Origin: JAEZBP01 sp963832725
GTDB lineage: Bacteria > Myxococcota_A > Polyangia > Polyangiales > Sandaracinaceae
Assembly: GCA_963832725.1 (NCBI GenBank)
Contig: CAWHVG010000002.1
Coordinates: 434,001-498,000 of the forward strand
Direction of reading: 5' to 3'
Length of the DNA stretch: 64,000 nt
Shown piece by piece: positions 44,686 to 54,965 of this stretch. Under the pieces are notes generated by a model. It had not been told where the DNA came from and made no database searches. It saw only the letters and a list, made by a program, of their open reading frames with translations. The translations under genes were made by a program, and so were the position numbers. Each line of letters begins with the position of its first letter. Position 1 is the first letter of the stretch.

Positions 44686-46653
44686 GGAGGAGGTCAGCGG
44701 CGCGCGGGTCAGGAGACGGAGCTCTTCGTAGCGCCGGCGTGTCTCTTCGTTCGGCCAGTCCGGATGGGCGCGAGCGTCGCGCACTTCGTCGGCCAAGCTG
44801 GGGTCGCGCGCCATCAGCCGGGCCGCTCCGCGTGGGTGCAGTCGGACGTCGCCTCGCGCACGGAAGTAGGCGATGGGGATCAGCCGCTCGACGTGGCCGG
44901 CTCGCTGCACGGTCGGCGCCACGCAGCGGGCGATGAAGGGGTCGGTGAGGCCATAGCCGTCCAGCCAGACGATGCGCGGGTCCTCGCCGTAGGCGTCGCG
45001 GATGAGGTCGAAGCCGACGACCGGCGCGGTGAGAAAGGGTCCGCCGGTCTCCGCGCCGGGGGCGAAGAAGTCTCGGGGGGCGTCGTACCAGGTCGATGGC
45101 GCACCGTGGAACGCGCGCTCGTCGATGGAGACCGCGTCGCGACCGGGGAGGAGGGTGGAGGCGAAGCCGAGCGCCGCGACGGCGACGGCGACGGCCAGTG
45201 CGCGGCGTTCGGCGAGCAGGTGGCGCGTGCGGACGACGACGATGAGCGCGGCGAGCAAGAGCGCGCCGGTGATGAAGCGGCCCCGCATGTAGTCGCCGCC
45301 GACGTAGACGACGTAGAGGAGCTGTGAGGCGACGGCCGACGATGCCGCGAGCACGAAGGGGCGTTGCGCGAGGTCTCGCCGCCGGAACGCCTGCACGCCG
45401 AGGACCAGCGCGAGCACGACGCAGGTCGCCGCGAGAGGCTCTGCCGCGACCCAGTCGGTGAGGTAGCTCAGCCCGCGCAGGAGCCGCCCGCCGAGCGGCT
45501 CGCCGGTCTTCGCGTAGTAGGTATTGGGCAGCGGGTAGCCGAAGTAGAAGGCCGCGAACGCGAGCCAGCCGAGCAAGGGGAGGGTGGCCAGCGCCGCGCG
45601 GAGATCCGCGGTCGCGCCGCGCCGCCACGCCAGCACCACGAAGGGGGCGGTGAGCAGGAGCGTGTCGAGCCGCGTGCACATCGCCAGGCTTGCGAGAAGC
45701 ACGGTCGGCCAGAGGCTCCGGCGGGTGAGCGACGCGAGCGCGACGGCGGCCACCAGCCAATGGACGAGCGAGCCTTCGAGGGCCGAGGTCTGGAATGAGA
45801 GGAAGGCGTTGCTGCTGAAGAGGAGCGCGCCCAGCAGCGCGAACGCGGTCGGCGTTCCGTCGAGCGCCTCGACGAGGCGCGCCAGCGTCAGGAGGAGCGC
45901 CAGGGTGAAGAGCATGCCGAGCGCCATCGCGGCCATCGGGATGGGCGAGAGCGTCGAGAGCGCCGCTACCGCGAAGAGCCAGAGGGGATGGGTGAACCCC
46001 TGAACGCGCTCGCCGGCGTTGAAGACCAGCCCGTCGCCGTCGAGCAGGCGGCGCACGTAGTGGAAGGTGATGAAGGCGTCGTCGGCCCACCACGCCCAGG
46101 CGGCGACGGCGGAGAGCGCGAGGGCGGCCACGGCGACCTCGAGCGGTCGGCGGCGGAGGGCGGCGAACGCGATCAGCAGCACGGCCACGCACGCCGCTGC
46201 CGGGCCGACGCGGCTTCGCGACTCGTCGGGACCCGGAGGTCGGGTGACCCGCGGCGTCGTGCTCGCGTCGAGCCACGGGCTCTCCATCGTGGCCAGTCTT
46301 CTCGCGAGCTCCGCGCGCGCCGCATCCGGCAAGGCGGGTGTGCCTGCGCCGATCGTGAAGGGCGTGCCCTCGCGCAGAATCGTCACCGCCGTCGCCTCGC
46401 CGCGCTGCCAGGTCAGCGTCGCGTGGTCGGCCTCGACGCCGACGTCGGAGAGGCTCCAGCCGCCCGGGAGCGGAGAAGGGCCGACCGCTCGCAGGATGGC
46501 CGGTCCCGCGTCCGGTCCGAGCACACCGGCTCGTGCCGAAGCCGGCGCGACCAGTGCGACGAGCGCGAGCGAGAGCCCACCGGCGACGACGGCGCGCAGC
46601 ACGCTCGGAGGGTGCCCCGAACGGTTGGCGCGGCGCCAGCGCGCACATGCCAC
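44581..46653 (-). CDS. Polytopic membrane glycosyltransferase (LA_3751/3752-like)
   Basis: About 690 residues with roughly ten to twelve membrane segments. The extracytoplasmic motif DDAFITFHYVRRLLDGDGLV and FNAGERVQGFTHPLWLF is the hallmark of GT-C/ArnT-like enzymes that use lipid-linked sugars (the Asp pair is the likely catalytic site). A periplasmic N-terminal stretch with APASARAGVLGPDAGPAILR follows a first hydrophobic segment (VLRAVVAGGLSLALVALVAP). The C-terminus is soluble and ends PDQVFNPKTPIEWE. The GTG 46653 start is tentative; the frame is open to 46779. Its last 105 bp are duplicated at 27110, and the CRISPR array abuts its stop. Confidence 0.75.
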   Translation of the reverse strand: MACARWRRANRSGHPPSVLRAVVAGGLSLALVALVAPASARAGVLGPDAGPAILRAVGPSPLPGGWSLSDVGVEADHATLTWQRGEATAVTILREGTPFTIGAGTPALPDAARAELARRLATMESPWLDASTTPRVTRPPGPDESRSRVGPAAACVAVLLIAFAALRRRPLEVAVAALALSAVAAWAWWADDAFITFHYVRRLLDGDGLVFNAGERVQGFTHPLWLFAVAALSTLSPIPMAAMALGMLFTLALLLTLARLVEALDGTPTAFALLGALLFSSNAFLSFQTSALEGSLVHWLVAAVALASLTRRSLWPTVLLASLAMCTRLDTLLLTAPFVVLAWRRGATADLRAALATLPLLGWLAFAAFYFGYPLPNTYYAKTGEPLGGRLLRGLSYLTDWVAAEPLAATCVVLALVLGVQAFRRRDLAQRPFVLAASSAVASQLLYVVYVGGDYMRGRFITGALLLAALIVVVRTRHLLAERRALAVAVAVAALGFASTLLPGRDAVSIDERAFHGAPSTWYDAPRDFFAPGAETGGPFLTAPVVGFDLIRDAYGEDPRIVWLDGYGLTDPFIARCVAPTVQRAGHVERLIPIAYFRARGDVRLHPRGAARLMARDPSLADEVRDARAHPDWPNEETRRRYEELRLLTRAPLTSSGRLSLILRYTFGRPAVPAPPPDQVFNPKTPIEWE

Positions 46654-46866
46654 GTCGAGCTGCCGGTCCTCGGCTCGAGCGTGTAGGCGCAGCCCTCGTG
46701 GCGAGCGCCGAGCGCGATCCTGCGCCGCGCTGCGCTCGCCGGTGCCGTCCTCGGCGCCCGCGCGCCACCGAGTTGGCACAGAATTTTCGTTTTATGTCAC
46801 GGGAGTGTGACAGCACACGGGCCGGGTTCTCAGGCGTAGCCCATTCGGGTAGGATGATTAGCTATC

Positions 46867-48523
46867 ATGACCTACGCCCAGCTTCGCCTGAGTTTCGTCG
46901 CTTCCGCACTCGCGCTCGCCTGCGGCATCGCGGCGGCGCCGGTTGCCCACGCGGCCCCACTGCTCCGGACGTTCGGAGGCCCCGAAGGGTTCGGCACGAA
47001 CGTGCTCCCGTCGAACGACGACGGCTCTTCGGACGCGGTCGATCTCACCGGCGCCTTCTCGGGCGGCCTCCGGTTCTTCGGGGGCCCGTACACCCAATTC
47101 TGGGTGAACAACAACGGCAATATCAGCTTCAACAGCGATATCTACAGCTTCACCGCGAGTCCCTTCCCGGTCGCCGACCAGCCGATGATCGCGCCCTATT
47201 GGGCCGACGTCGACACGCGAAACCGCGACCGACATCTCCGCCCCGACGGAGAACCTCGTGTACTGGCACCTCGAGCCCGGGCGGCTCGTCGTCACCTGGT
47301 ACGACGTCGGTTACTACAGCCAGCAGAACGACAAGCGGATGAGCTTCCAGCTCATCATCACGAACGCGCTCGACTGCGGCTCGGGCGATTTCGACGTCGA
47401 ATTCCGCTACGAGACCTGCGAGTGGACGGCGGGAAGCGCGAGCGGCGGGAGCAACGGGCTCTGCGGCGCGGGGACCGGCTCCGACTGCGTGTCGGCCCAG
47501 GCCGGCTTCGACGCCGGCAACGAGATGGACTACGTCGCGCTGCCGAACTCGTTCACCGACGACATCCTGAACCTCTGCACCACCTCGAACGTCGACATGC
47601 CCGGCATCTGGCGCTTCTCGGTGCGGAGCGGCGGCGTCGTCTGCCCGTCGGACATGCCCTGCGACATCCCGGATCAGGTAGGGCCCTGCGCCGTGGGCCG
47701 CACCCAGTGCGTCAACGGCGAGGCCCAGTGCCAGCCGATCACGACCGCGACCGACGAGCGATGCGACGGCGTCGACAACGACTGCAACGGGACGCCCGAC
47801 GACGGCACGGGGCTCTGCGGGGACGGCCAGGTTTGCCGGCTCGGTAGCTGCGTCCCGGTCTGCTTCGAGGGGAGCTGCGACACGGGCTTCAGCTGTGACA
47901 CGACCGTGGGCGCTTGCGTGCAGGACTCGTGCGTGGGCGTCACCTGCGACAGCGGCCAGCGTTGCCAGGACGGGTCTTGCGTCGACGCGTGCGAAGGCAT
48001 CGTGTGCCCCCACGGCCAGCGGTGCATTTCGGGCGCCTGCGTCGATCCGTGCGCGTCCGTCACCTGCGAAGCATCCCAGTTCTGCCGCGAAGGCCTCTGC
48101 GTGCAGCGCTGCCCGTGCTCGCCTTGCCCGGCGGGCGAGACCTGCAACGCGGACGGCACGTGCTCCGCGCGTGGCTGCGACATCGTCGTCTGCGGCGACG
48201 GCTCGTACTGCCAGGACGGGGAGTGCCACGATATCTGTGAAGGTGTCGTCTGCCCCGCCGGGCAGACCTGCACGGTCGACGGGTGCGTCGATCCGGCTCC
48301 AGCTACGCCGGACGCCGGGATGCCCATGTCCGACGGCGGGGCCCAGGCCGACGCGGGGCAACAGGAGATGGACGCCGGCGCCCAGATGGTCGACGCGGGC
48401 GAGGTGCACCCGCCGCCGGTCGGCGGATGCGGTTGCCGCGTCGAGCCTCAGCGCGGCGCTCCCACTTGGGCGTTCGGCTTGATCGCCGCGCTCGGGCTCG
48501 CCTTGGCACGCCGCCGTCGCTGA
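46867..48523 (+). CDS. Secreted NIDO-domain, Cys-rich MYXO-CTERM protein (one frameshift)
   Basis: MTYAQLRLSFVASALALACG then AAAPVAHA is a signal peptide. A nidogen-like domain follows: FWVNNNGNISFNSDIYSFTA, FPVADQPMIAPYWADVDTRN. Near 47220 the frame slips by one base; the next frame resumes with DISAPTENLVYWHLEPGRL and VTWYDVGYY. Then come DNDCNGTPDDG and six CxxGxxC/GxxC-type modules, an Asp/Gly linker, and a MYXO-CTERM tail: GGCGCRVEPQRGAPTWAFGL, membrane segment, RRRR. Myxosortase-type processing would anchor it on the cell surface. A possible role in adhesion is inferred from NIDO domains. Confidence 0.78.
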
Positions 48524-48533
48524 GGGGGACTTC

Positions 48534-49256
48534 ATGAAGCGAACGGCAGCGCTCTTGGCGATCGGTCTGTCTCTCGTCGCATGCGACGGGGGCCAGACGC
48601 ACGAGGTGGATGGCGGACCCATGGACGCGGGCCCGCCGCCTCCCTGCGCGTCGAACTCGGACTGTCCGATCACGTACTGCAACGGGGGCAGCCACCAGTG
48701 CTGCGTCCCGACGTCTCCGTCCTTCGAGATCTGTGGCGACCACATCGACCAGAACTGCGATGGCCACGACGAGTCGTGCGGCGACAACGATGGCGACGGC
48801 GTGCAGGCGTGCATGCCGGGCGAGGACCCGACCTCCGGGACCTGCGACTGCGATGACGAGCGCGCCGACGTGCGACCGCCCTTCGGCACCGTGGCGGGCG
48901 CGCCCGAGCTCTGTGACGGAGTCGACAACGACTGCAACGGTCGCGTCGACGAGTCCTCGGCGTGCTGCGACGCCTGCTCCTCGCTGGGTGATCACCGCGA
49001 CCGCGCCGACATCTGCACCGTGGACGGCGTCTGCGATTGCACGAGCGACTCCGCCTCGGGGCCCTGCGCGGAGGGCAGCACGTGTTGCTCGACGGGCTGC
49101 GTCGACGTGCAGACCGACGCCATGAACTGCGGGTTCTGCGGCGCCGTCTGCACCGGCTCCTCCGACAGCTGCGTGGCCGGCAACTGCATGTGCGGGGACG
49201 GACCTCCCTGCGATCTCAACTACGAATGTCTCGCCGGCGTCTGCCAGACGCCGTGA
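48534..49256 (+). CDS. Cys-rich lipoprotein with DNDCNG motifs
   Basis: A 240-residue lipoprotein: MKRTAALLAIGLSLVACDGG has the lipobox LVAC. The mature protein has VDGGPMDAGPPPPC, then CGDHIDQNCDGHDESC and ELCDGVDNDCNGRVDESSAC, the putative metal-binding MopE-like repeat. These are followed by two NCGxCGxxC-type modules (MNCGFCGAVC, NCMCGDGPPC). It begins 11 bp after the NIDO gene, so the two are likely one operon (GAGGGGG before the ATG). Function unknown; surface location predicted. Confidence 0.78.
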   Translation: MKRTAALLAIGLSLVACDGGQTHEVDGGPMDAGPPPPCASNSDCPITYCNGGSHQCCVPTSPSFEICGDHIDQNCDGHDESCGDNDGDGVQACMPGEDPTSGTCDCDDERADVRPPFGTVAGAPELCDGVDNDCNGRVDESSACCDACSSLGDHRDRADICTVDGVCDCTSDSASGPCAEGSTCCSTGCVDVQTDAMNCGFCGAVCTGSSDSCVAGNCMCGDGPPCDLNYECLAGVCQTP

Positions 49257-49276
49257 ACCGCTCCGGAAAGATGCAC

Positions 49277-52249
49277 ATGGAACTCAAGCTTCGTTTTAGC
49301 TTCGCGCTCTCGTTGGGGGTGCTGGTCGCCGCAGGCGGGTGCACGGTCGGGGAGCAGAACCCGGACGGGGGCACAGGCTCGGACGCGCAGATCCCGAGCT
49401 ACGATGCCAGCCACGTGACGCCGCCGACGTGCGATCCGGGGCAGATCGACTGCGGCGGCACCTGCACCCGCGTCGCGGCCGACTCGATGAACTGCGGGAG
49501 CTGCGGCAACGCCTGCCCGGACGGGTTCTCCTGTGCGGTGGGTCGCTGCGACTGCGCCGCGCCGATGCTCGGCTGTGACGGGGTGTGCACCGATCCTTCC
49601 TCCGACACGGCCAACTGTGGCACCTGCGGCAACGCCTGCGCGACGGGCCAGACCTGCCTCGCTGGGGCGTGCGTCACCCAGTGCCAGGACACGGAGACGC
49701 GGTGTCAGAACACCGCCGATGACGGCTCTCAGGTCTCCGTGTGCGCCGACCTCCAGACCGACGCCACGAACTGTGGTTCCTGCAACACGCAGTGCGTCGG
49801 TGGTGGGGTCTGCGTAGATGGCGCGTGCGCGTGCCCCGATGGCCAGGCCACCTGCGGCGGCGGGTGCACCGATCTGCAGACCGACGCCGAGAACTGCGGC
49901 ACGTGCCTGAACTCGTGCGGTGCCGGCGGCGTCTGCACGGGCGGCGCCTGCACGACCTGTGCGGACGCGTTGACCGCGTGTGGTACGCCGCGGCGCTGCG
50001 TCGACACCGACACCAGCCTCCTGCACTGCGGCACCTGCGGCAACGTCTGCGGCACCAATGAGACCTGCAACGCAGGCTCCTGCGAGTGCCCGGCGGCCTT
50101 CACGACCTGCGACGGGGCTTGCACCAACCCGAACGCCGACCCGCACAACTGTGGTGCGTGCGGAAACGACTGCGGTTACGGAGGGACCTGCGGCGGAGGC
50201 ACGTGCACTTGCGCCGCCGACGCGACGATGTGCGGCACGTCCTGCGCGATACTCGACAGCAACCACGACCATTGCGGGGACTGCGCCACCGCCTGCGGAG
50301 CGGACGAGCTCTGCTACTCGGGCAGCTGCCGCCTGATCAACGACAGCTGTGGAAGCGCTCTCCAGGTGATGAGCGACGTCACCGTGCCGGGCGAGGCTAC
50401 GTCCAATGGCGGCGCGCCCCCCTCGGGGAGCAGCTGCGGGGGTGGCTCCGGCAGTCAGGCGCTGTACTACGAGGTGACGGTACCGGCGGGGCACGCGGTC
50501 GGCGTCGACACCAGCCACGCGACGCAGGACCTCGTGCTCTTCGAGCAGGCTGCGTGCGGCGACACGGCCTGTGTCCTCTCCTCGGACAGCCCCGAGTCGC
50601 TGGCGCTGCTGAATCAAGGATCGTCGGACATCACGCGCATCGTGGGTGTTCGCGCGTATTCGTCGTCCCACGATTCGGATACGACCTACGACATCCAGTT
50701 CACCTACACGGCGTTCGTGGCGAATGGCTCGTGTGACATGGCGACCGCGGTCACGACCGACACGACGCTCACGGGAGAGTACACGCTCGGGGGTGGCTCG
50801 AGCCCGAGTGCGAGTGCCTGCGGCTCCGGAAGCGGCAACCAGGCGTTGTATTACTCCGTGAGCATTCCCGCGGGTGGACAGGTCGACGTGACCGCGAGCA
50901 ACACCTCGCACGCCGTCGTGCTCTTCGAGCAGTCATCGTGCGGCGCCACCGCCTGCGCGGGCTATGCGAGCTCGCCCGACTCGTTGACGTTGTTGAACCC
51001 CACCGGGTCCGAGATCACCCGCATCGTCGGGGTGCGCGGGTCCTCGACCGCGGCTTCCTACGACCTCGGTTTTACCTACTCGACCGGCTCGTTCGCGGCG
51101 AATGCGGCTTGCAGCACCGCGACGGCGGTCAACTCGGATGCGAGCTTCTCCGCCGAAGACACGTCGATGGGCGGCCTGCGACCGGAGGCGACCGGGTGCG
51201 GTGGCGGAGGCGGTCAGAGAGCGTTGTACTACGCGGTGACGGTCCCCGCCGGCAAGCAGGTCGATGTGACCACGAACCCGACCGGTGACATCATCCTGTT
51301 CGAGGAGGCGGCGTGCGGCGACGTGAGCTGCCTGGGCTACACCGACTCCTCGCCGGAACAGACGACCTTGTTGAATCCCGGCACGTCCGATGTGACCTAC
51401 ATCGTCGGAGTGCGAGGGTATAGCTCGGCCACGACCTACGACATCGACTTCACCTACTCGACGGCGACCTTCGCGGCAAACGCGACGTGCGGGAACGCCA
51501 CGCCGGTCACTGCGGATGGGACCATCACGGCCGAGGACACCGAGACGGGTGGCCCGCGACCCGGCGGGAGCGGCTGCGGCTATGGGTCCGGCGCCAGGGC
51601 GTTGTACTACGAGGTGACGGTCCCTGCGGGGCAAGCGGTCGACGTATCCGCGAGCACGGGCGCCGCCGAGGTGGTCCTCTTCGAGCAAACGGCGTGCGGC
51701 GACGTCAACTGCCTCGACTACGCGAGCTTCGGCGACTCGTTGACCTTGGCGAATCCCGGCACGTCGGACGTGACCCGGATCGTCGGGGTTCGCGGCTATG
51801 ACTCACCCGACGGGTTCTCTCCGGGTGGCGTCTACAGCATCACCTTCGCCTACTCGACTCCGACGTTCGCAGCCAACGCGACGTGCGCTGGCGCGACCGT
51901 CGTCACCTCGAATTCGAGCTTCACGAACGAGGACACGGCGGGAGGCGGCCCGCGGGCGAGCGGGTCCATGTGCGGCTCCGGCAGCGGTAACGCGGCGCTC
52001 TTCTACGCCGTGACGATCCCCGCCGGCCACCAAGTCGCCGTGGTTACGGCTCCGAGCGGTGACATCGTGCTCTTCGAGCAGGCCGCGTGCGGTGACACGG
52101 ACTGCCTGCAGTACACGGACTCCTCGCCGGAGCAGTTGACGTTGTCGAACTCCGGCAGTTCCGAGGTGATGCGGATCATCGGTGTTCGGCCGTACTCCTC
52201 GTCGTCGAGCCCGACGTACGACGTCGACTTCACCTACTCGTCGCTCTGA
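49277..52249 (+). CDS. Large repeat lipoprotein: Cys modules plus five ~120-residue beta repeats
   Basis: A ~990-residue lipoprotein; MELKLRFSFALSLGVLVAAG then GCTV is the lipobox. Residues ~50-340 carry about nine NCGxCGNxC-type modules like those at 2-856. The rest is five tandem ~120-residue domains, each with ALYYxVTVPAG (or YSVSIPAG), VLFEQxxCG, L-x-NPGTSDVTRIVGVRxYS and YDIxFTYS. They resemble bacterial pre-peptidase C-terminal-like beta domains. The ATG at 49277 is favoured by GGAAAG six bases away; 49271 is the alternative. It lies 20 bp after the preceding lipoprotein in the same direction. Binding or adhesion is inferred only. Confidence 0.82.
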   Translation: MELKLRFSFALSLGVLVAAGGCTVGEQNPDGGTGSDAQIPSYDASHVTPPTCDPGQIDCGGTCTRVAADSMNCGSCGNACPDGFSCAVGRCDCAAPMLGCDGVCTDPSSDTANCGTCGNACATGQTCLAGACVTQCQDTETRCQNTADDGSQVSVCADLQTDATNCGSCNTQCVGGGVCVDGACACPDGQATCGGGCTDLQTDAENCGTCLNSCGAGGVCTGGACTTCADALTACGTPRRCVDTDTSLLHCGTCGNVCGTNETCNAGSCECPAAFTTCDGACTNPNADPHNCGACGNDCGYGGTCGGGTCTCAADATMCGTSCAILDSNHDHCGDCATACGADELCYSGSCRLINDSCGSALQVMSDVTVPGEATSNGGAPPSGSSCGGGSGSQALYYEVTVPAGHAVGVDTSHATQDLVLFEQAACGDTACVLSSDSPESLALLNQGSSDITRIVGVRAYSSSHDSDTTYDIQFTYTAFVANGSCDMATAVTTDTTLTGEYTLGGGSSPSASACGSGSGNQALYYSVSIPAGGQVDVTASNTSHAVVLFEQSSCGATACAGYASSPDSLTLLNPTGSEITRIVGVRGSSTAASYDLGFTYSTGSFAANAACSTATAVNSDASFSAEDTSMGGLRPEATGCGGGGGQRALYYAVTVPAGKQVDVTTNPTGDIILFEEAACGDVSCLGYTDSSPEQTTLLNPGTSDVTYIVGVRGYSSATTYDIDFTYSTATFAANATCGNATPVTADGTITAEDTETGGPRPGGSGCGYGSGARALYYEVTVPAGQAVDVSASTGAAEVVLFEQTACGDVNCLDYASFGDSLTLANPGTSDVTRIVGVRGYDSPDGFSPGGVYSITFAYSTPTFAANATCAGATVVTSNSSFTNEDTAGGGPRASGSMCGSGSGNAALFYAVTIPAGHQVAVVTAPSGDIVLFEQAACGDTDCLQYTDSSPEQLTLSNSGSSEVMRIIGVRPYSSSSSPTYDVDFTYSSL

Positions 52250-52438
52250 GAGGCTCGCGTCGGCCCATCACGCCGCGTCGGCGTGGTGGGCTGGCCGACG
52301 AGCCGGGTGGGCGTCGTCGTGGCAGGCGGCCGGCGTCGGGGCGTCCTCCGAACGGCGCGCACGTGATTGGGTGCACTTCGCGGGCTGCTCGTGAGCCAGC
52401 GCACGTACCGTCGCAGTTGGTAGTGGGAGCATCGACCG

Positions 52439-53158
52439 ATGCGGATCGTGGAGCTCGTAACCCTGGGATCGTTCCTCGCGATCACGGGGTGTGGTCCTTC
52501 GAACATGGCCTCCGGCCCGGTCCTCGAGGGGCAGTGGGTCGGCGAGCTGACGACTGGGTATCTCCCCTCCGGTTCGTCGCGCGTCGTCGTGAACATCGAG
52601 CAGGCTCAGGTCGGTGAGCCGGTGATGGCGACCATCGTCTTCGGCGATGGAGCTCCGCCCGCGGCGCCCACCGATCCCGACGTCGGGTGGCCGGCCGGGA
52701 TCGATCCCGAGGCGGCCGCGATTCCGGTCGCTGACGGCTTCGTCTATGACTCGCTCCGCGGGACGCGCACGGGAGGGCTCCTCCAAATCCACGTCGCAGT
52801 CACCGATCTCTGGGCCCCGTGGTGCGCGATGCAGATGCCTTACCTGATCGCGCAAGGAAGCGACGAGGCGCAGTGTCTGCCGAATCGCCCGTGGACCACG
52901 TCGCCTTTCGAGTGCCACGTCCAGGGCGACATGCAGCACCCCGACATGCTCGTCGATTGCCTCAAGCTCTCCCTGTGCCGCCAGACCCGCGTTTGTACGT
53001 GCACGGGCACGGATGGATGCAGCCCCTCGCGTACCGGCCTCACGATGGAGGTCGACCTCACGTTCAGCGGAGATACGGCCCAGGGCGTCATCCTCTGGAC
53101 CAGTGAGGACCGCGACGTCGGCAATCAGTCTGCGCACGTTCAGCTCACGCGGAGCTGA
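52439..53158 (+). CDS. Putative lipoprotein, unknown function
   Basis: A 239-residue protein starting MRIVELVTLGSFLAITGCGP with the lipobox ITGC. The mature part has a small beta-like start (LEGQWVGELTTGYLPSG, SRVVVNIEQAQ) and eight or so cysteines in the second half (APWCAMQM, AQCLPNRPW, ECHVQGDMQ, DCLKLSLCRQTRVCTCTGTD). No family is recognised. It follows the big repeat lipoprotein after 189 bp and converges with the FN3 gene. Confidence 0.7.
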   Translation: MRIVELVTLGSFLAITGCGPSNMASGPVLEGQWVGELTTGYLPSGSSRVVVNIEQAQVGEPVMATIVFGDGAPPAAPTDPDVGWPAGIDPEAAAIPVADGFVYDSLRGTRTGGLLQIHVAVTDLWAPWCAMQMPYLIAQGSDEAQCLPNRPWTTSPFECHVQGDMQHPDMLVDCLKLSLCRQTRVCTCTGTDGCSPSRTGLTMEVDLTFSGDTAQGVILWTSEDRDVGNQSAHVQLTRS

Positions 53159-53293
53159 GCTTCACGCGGGCGAACGATCGACCGCCTCTCGCGGTCGCCG
53201 GGGGCGTCTCGGCTCCCGGCTTCGGCCCCAAGCGCGTGGACGACGCTCGCGAGGTTCGAGCGGCCCGTCGTCCGCACGCGTCTCGGCAGCTCT

Positions 53294-54720
53294 TCAGCAG
53301 CCTCCGCCCGTCCGAAGCCGGCACGCGCTGCCCACGCCCGACTCGCCCGAGGTCGCGTCCGGACCGACGCAGCGCGCCTTCGCCCAGAACCGAATCCCCC
53401 ACGGCGCGACCGGCTGGACCATGTATGCGTGGGGTCCCATCCAACCGGTCCATCCGTAGACGGTCGTCGTGCCGGTGTACTCGGCCTGGAACGCGTACTG
53501 AACCGACGTGCCGCTCGGGCAGCTCGTGCTCGCGGTCCCCTGCGCGTAGTAGTAGCTGCCCGACCCCGGGTAGTGAACCCAGCCGCCCGCGGACGACGCG
53601 CGAACCGCTCCTGGGATTGTCACGGCCACTCCCGGCGTCGCTGGGGCGTCGATCGTCGCGATCGCGCTCGCAGGATCCGACCACGCGCTCTCCCGTCCAT
53701 CCGCGGCCACGGCGACGACACGCACGTAGTACCTGCGGCCGGCGTCCAGTCCGGACACCGAGTCGGTGGTGTCTGCTATTCCGGGCACCGACATCGGCGC
53801 GGCGAAGTCCGGGGTTGTCGAGATTCTCGAGGGTGTAGCTCATCGCCCCCGGCACGTCGGTCCACATCACGGCGATCCCCGCCGGAGTCCGGGGTGGCGG
53901 TGACCCCGGTGGGTGCTTCGAGCGGCCCGGCATCGGGCGGGCCGGCATCGGGCGGGCCGGCATCGGGCGGGCCGGCATCGGGCGGGCCGGCATCGGGCGG
54001 CCCTGCGTCCGGCGTTGCAGCGTCCATCGTTCCAGCATCGTTCCCCGGCAGAGCCCGACACGTCCCGTCGCTCGGATCGCAATACTGGTCGGCGCCACAG
54101 CGATCCGCCTGTGGCAGAGAAAGGCACGCGCCCTGGTCGCAGACCGGCGACACGCAGGGGCCGCTGGTGGGACAGTCGGCCGACGTCATGCAGTCCGACG
54201 GCATGCACGCCCCGAGGCTCGGATCGTCGGGCTCGAACCACAGCTCGGGTCGACGCACAGGCCCCCGTAGCAGCTCGTGGCGCCCTCCGGATCGCCGACG
54301 CGCGGGCACTCCACGTCGACGCATCGGCGCGTGATTGTGACGCCCACCACGCGGCTGCCGTGCAAGCGCACCGCGACTTCGCGGGACACCACGAGCTGTC
54401 CACTCTCCCGGAGCTCGACACGAAGGAGGCGAATGCCGGCGTGGACCGGTTGGTACTGCGCGACGCGCACGCCTTCGTTGAAGTCGGCGTTCACCGGCAC
54501 GTTCGAGCGCCGCGCTCGCATCCGAGTCGAGCGTGACGAAGACCTCGTCGAACTCGATGCCGGGTGCCAGATCGGTGCGCAGGTCCACGAAGAGCGCGCT
54601 CGGCGAGGCGCACGCCGTCAGGCACGAGGCGAGCAGGAGGGACCCGCAGCCGACGAGAGAACGGTTCGCGGGGGCGCTACCTCCGCGAGCGGTACCACAT
54701 GTTGCTTGCGGATCGACCAT
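53294..54720 (-). CDS. FN3-domain lipoprotein with PDAGP repeat, broken by about four indels
   Basis: The start at 54720 (GGAG upstream) gives SLLLASCLTACASPSALFVD, a lipobox. In successive frames the protein continues with VPVNADFNEGVRVAQYQPVH, then SDCMTSADCPTSGPCVSPVC and CDPSDGTCRALPGNDAG. Next is a run of PDAGP encoded by a 15-bp tandem repeat (five copies, 53931-54000), then EAPTGVTATPDS, AGIAVMWTDVPGAMSYTLEN and SGLDAGRRYYVRVVAVAADG, which together form one fibronectin type III domain. The C-terminus ends SACRLRTGGGC. Frame changes are near 54510, 54247, 53882 and 53812. Dense breaks leave both decay and sequence error open. Confidence 0.6.
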
Positions 54721-54965
54721 CACAGCTCCGGGCAGGATTGCAGTGTCTCGGGAGCCGGGTGGCACGGACCAGTCAAACGCAATCAAATCTCGGAGGACCC
54801 GGCTGTTCTCGGGCGGGCGCCGGGCGCCGCGATGGGCTCGCCGGTGCGGTCGGCGCACACGCTCAACGCTCCGGCCCGCGAGCGACGCGCCGGGGAGGGC
54901 GGCTTCTCGACCACTCACGTGCCTGTACTGCTAGGCTGGTTCGAAGCGGGCTCGACGGGAGGTTG

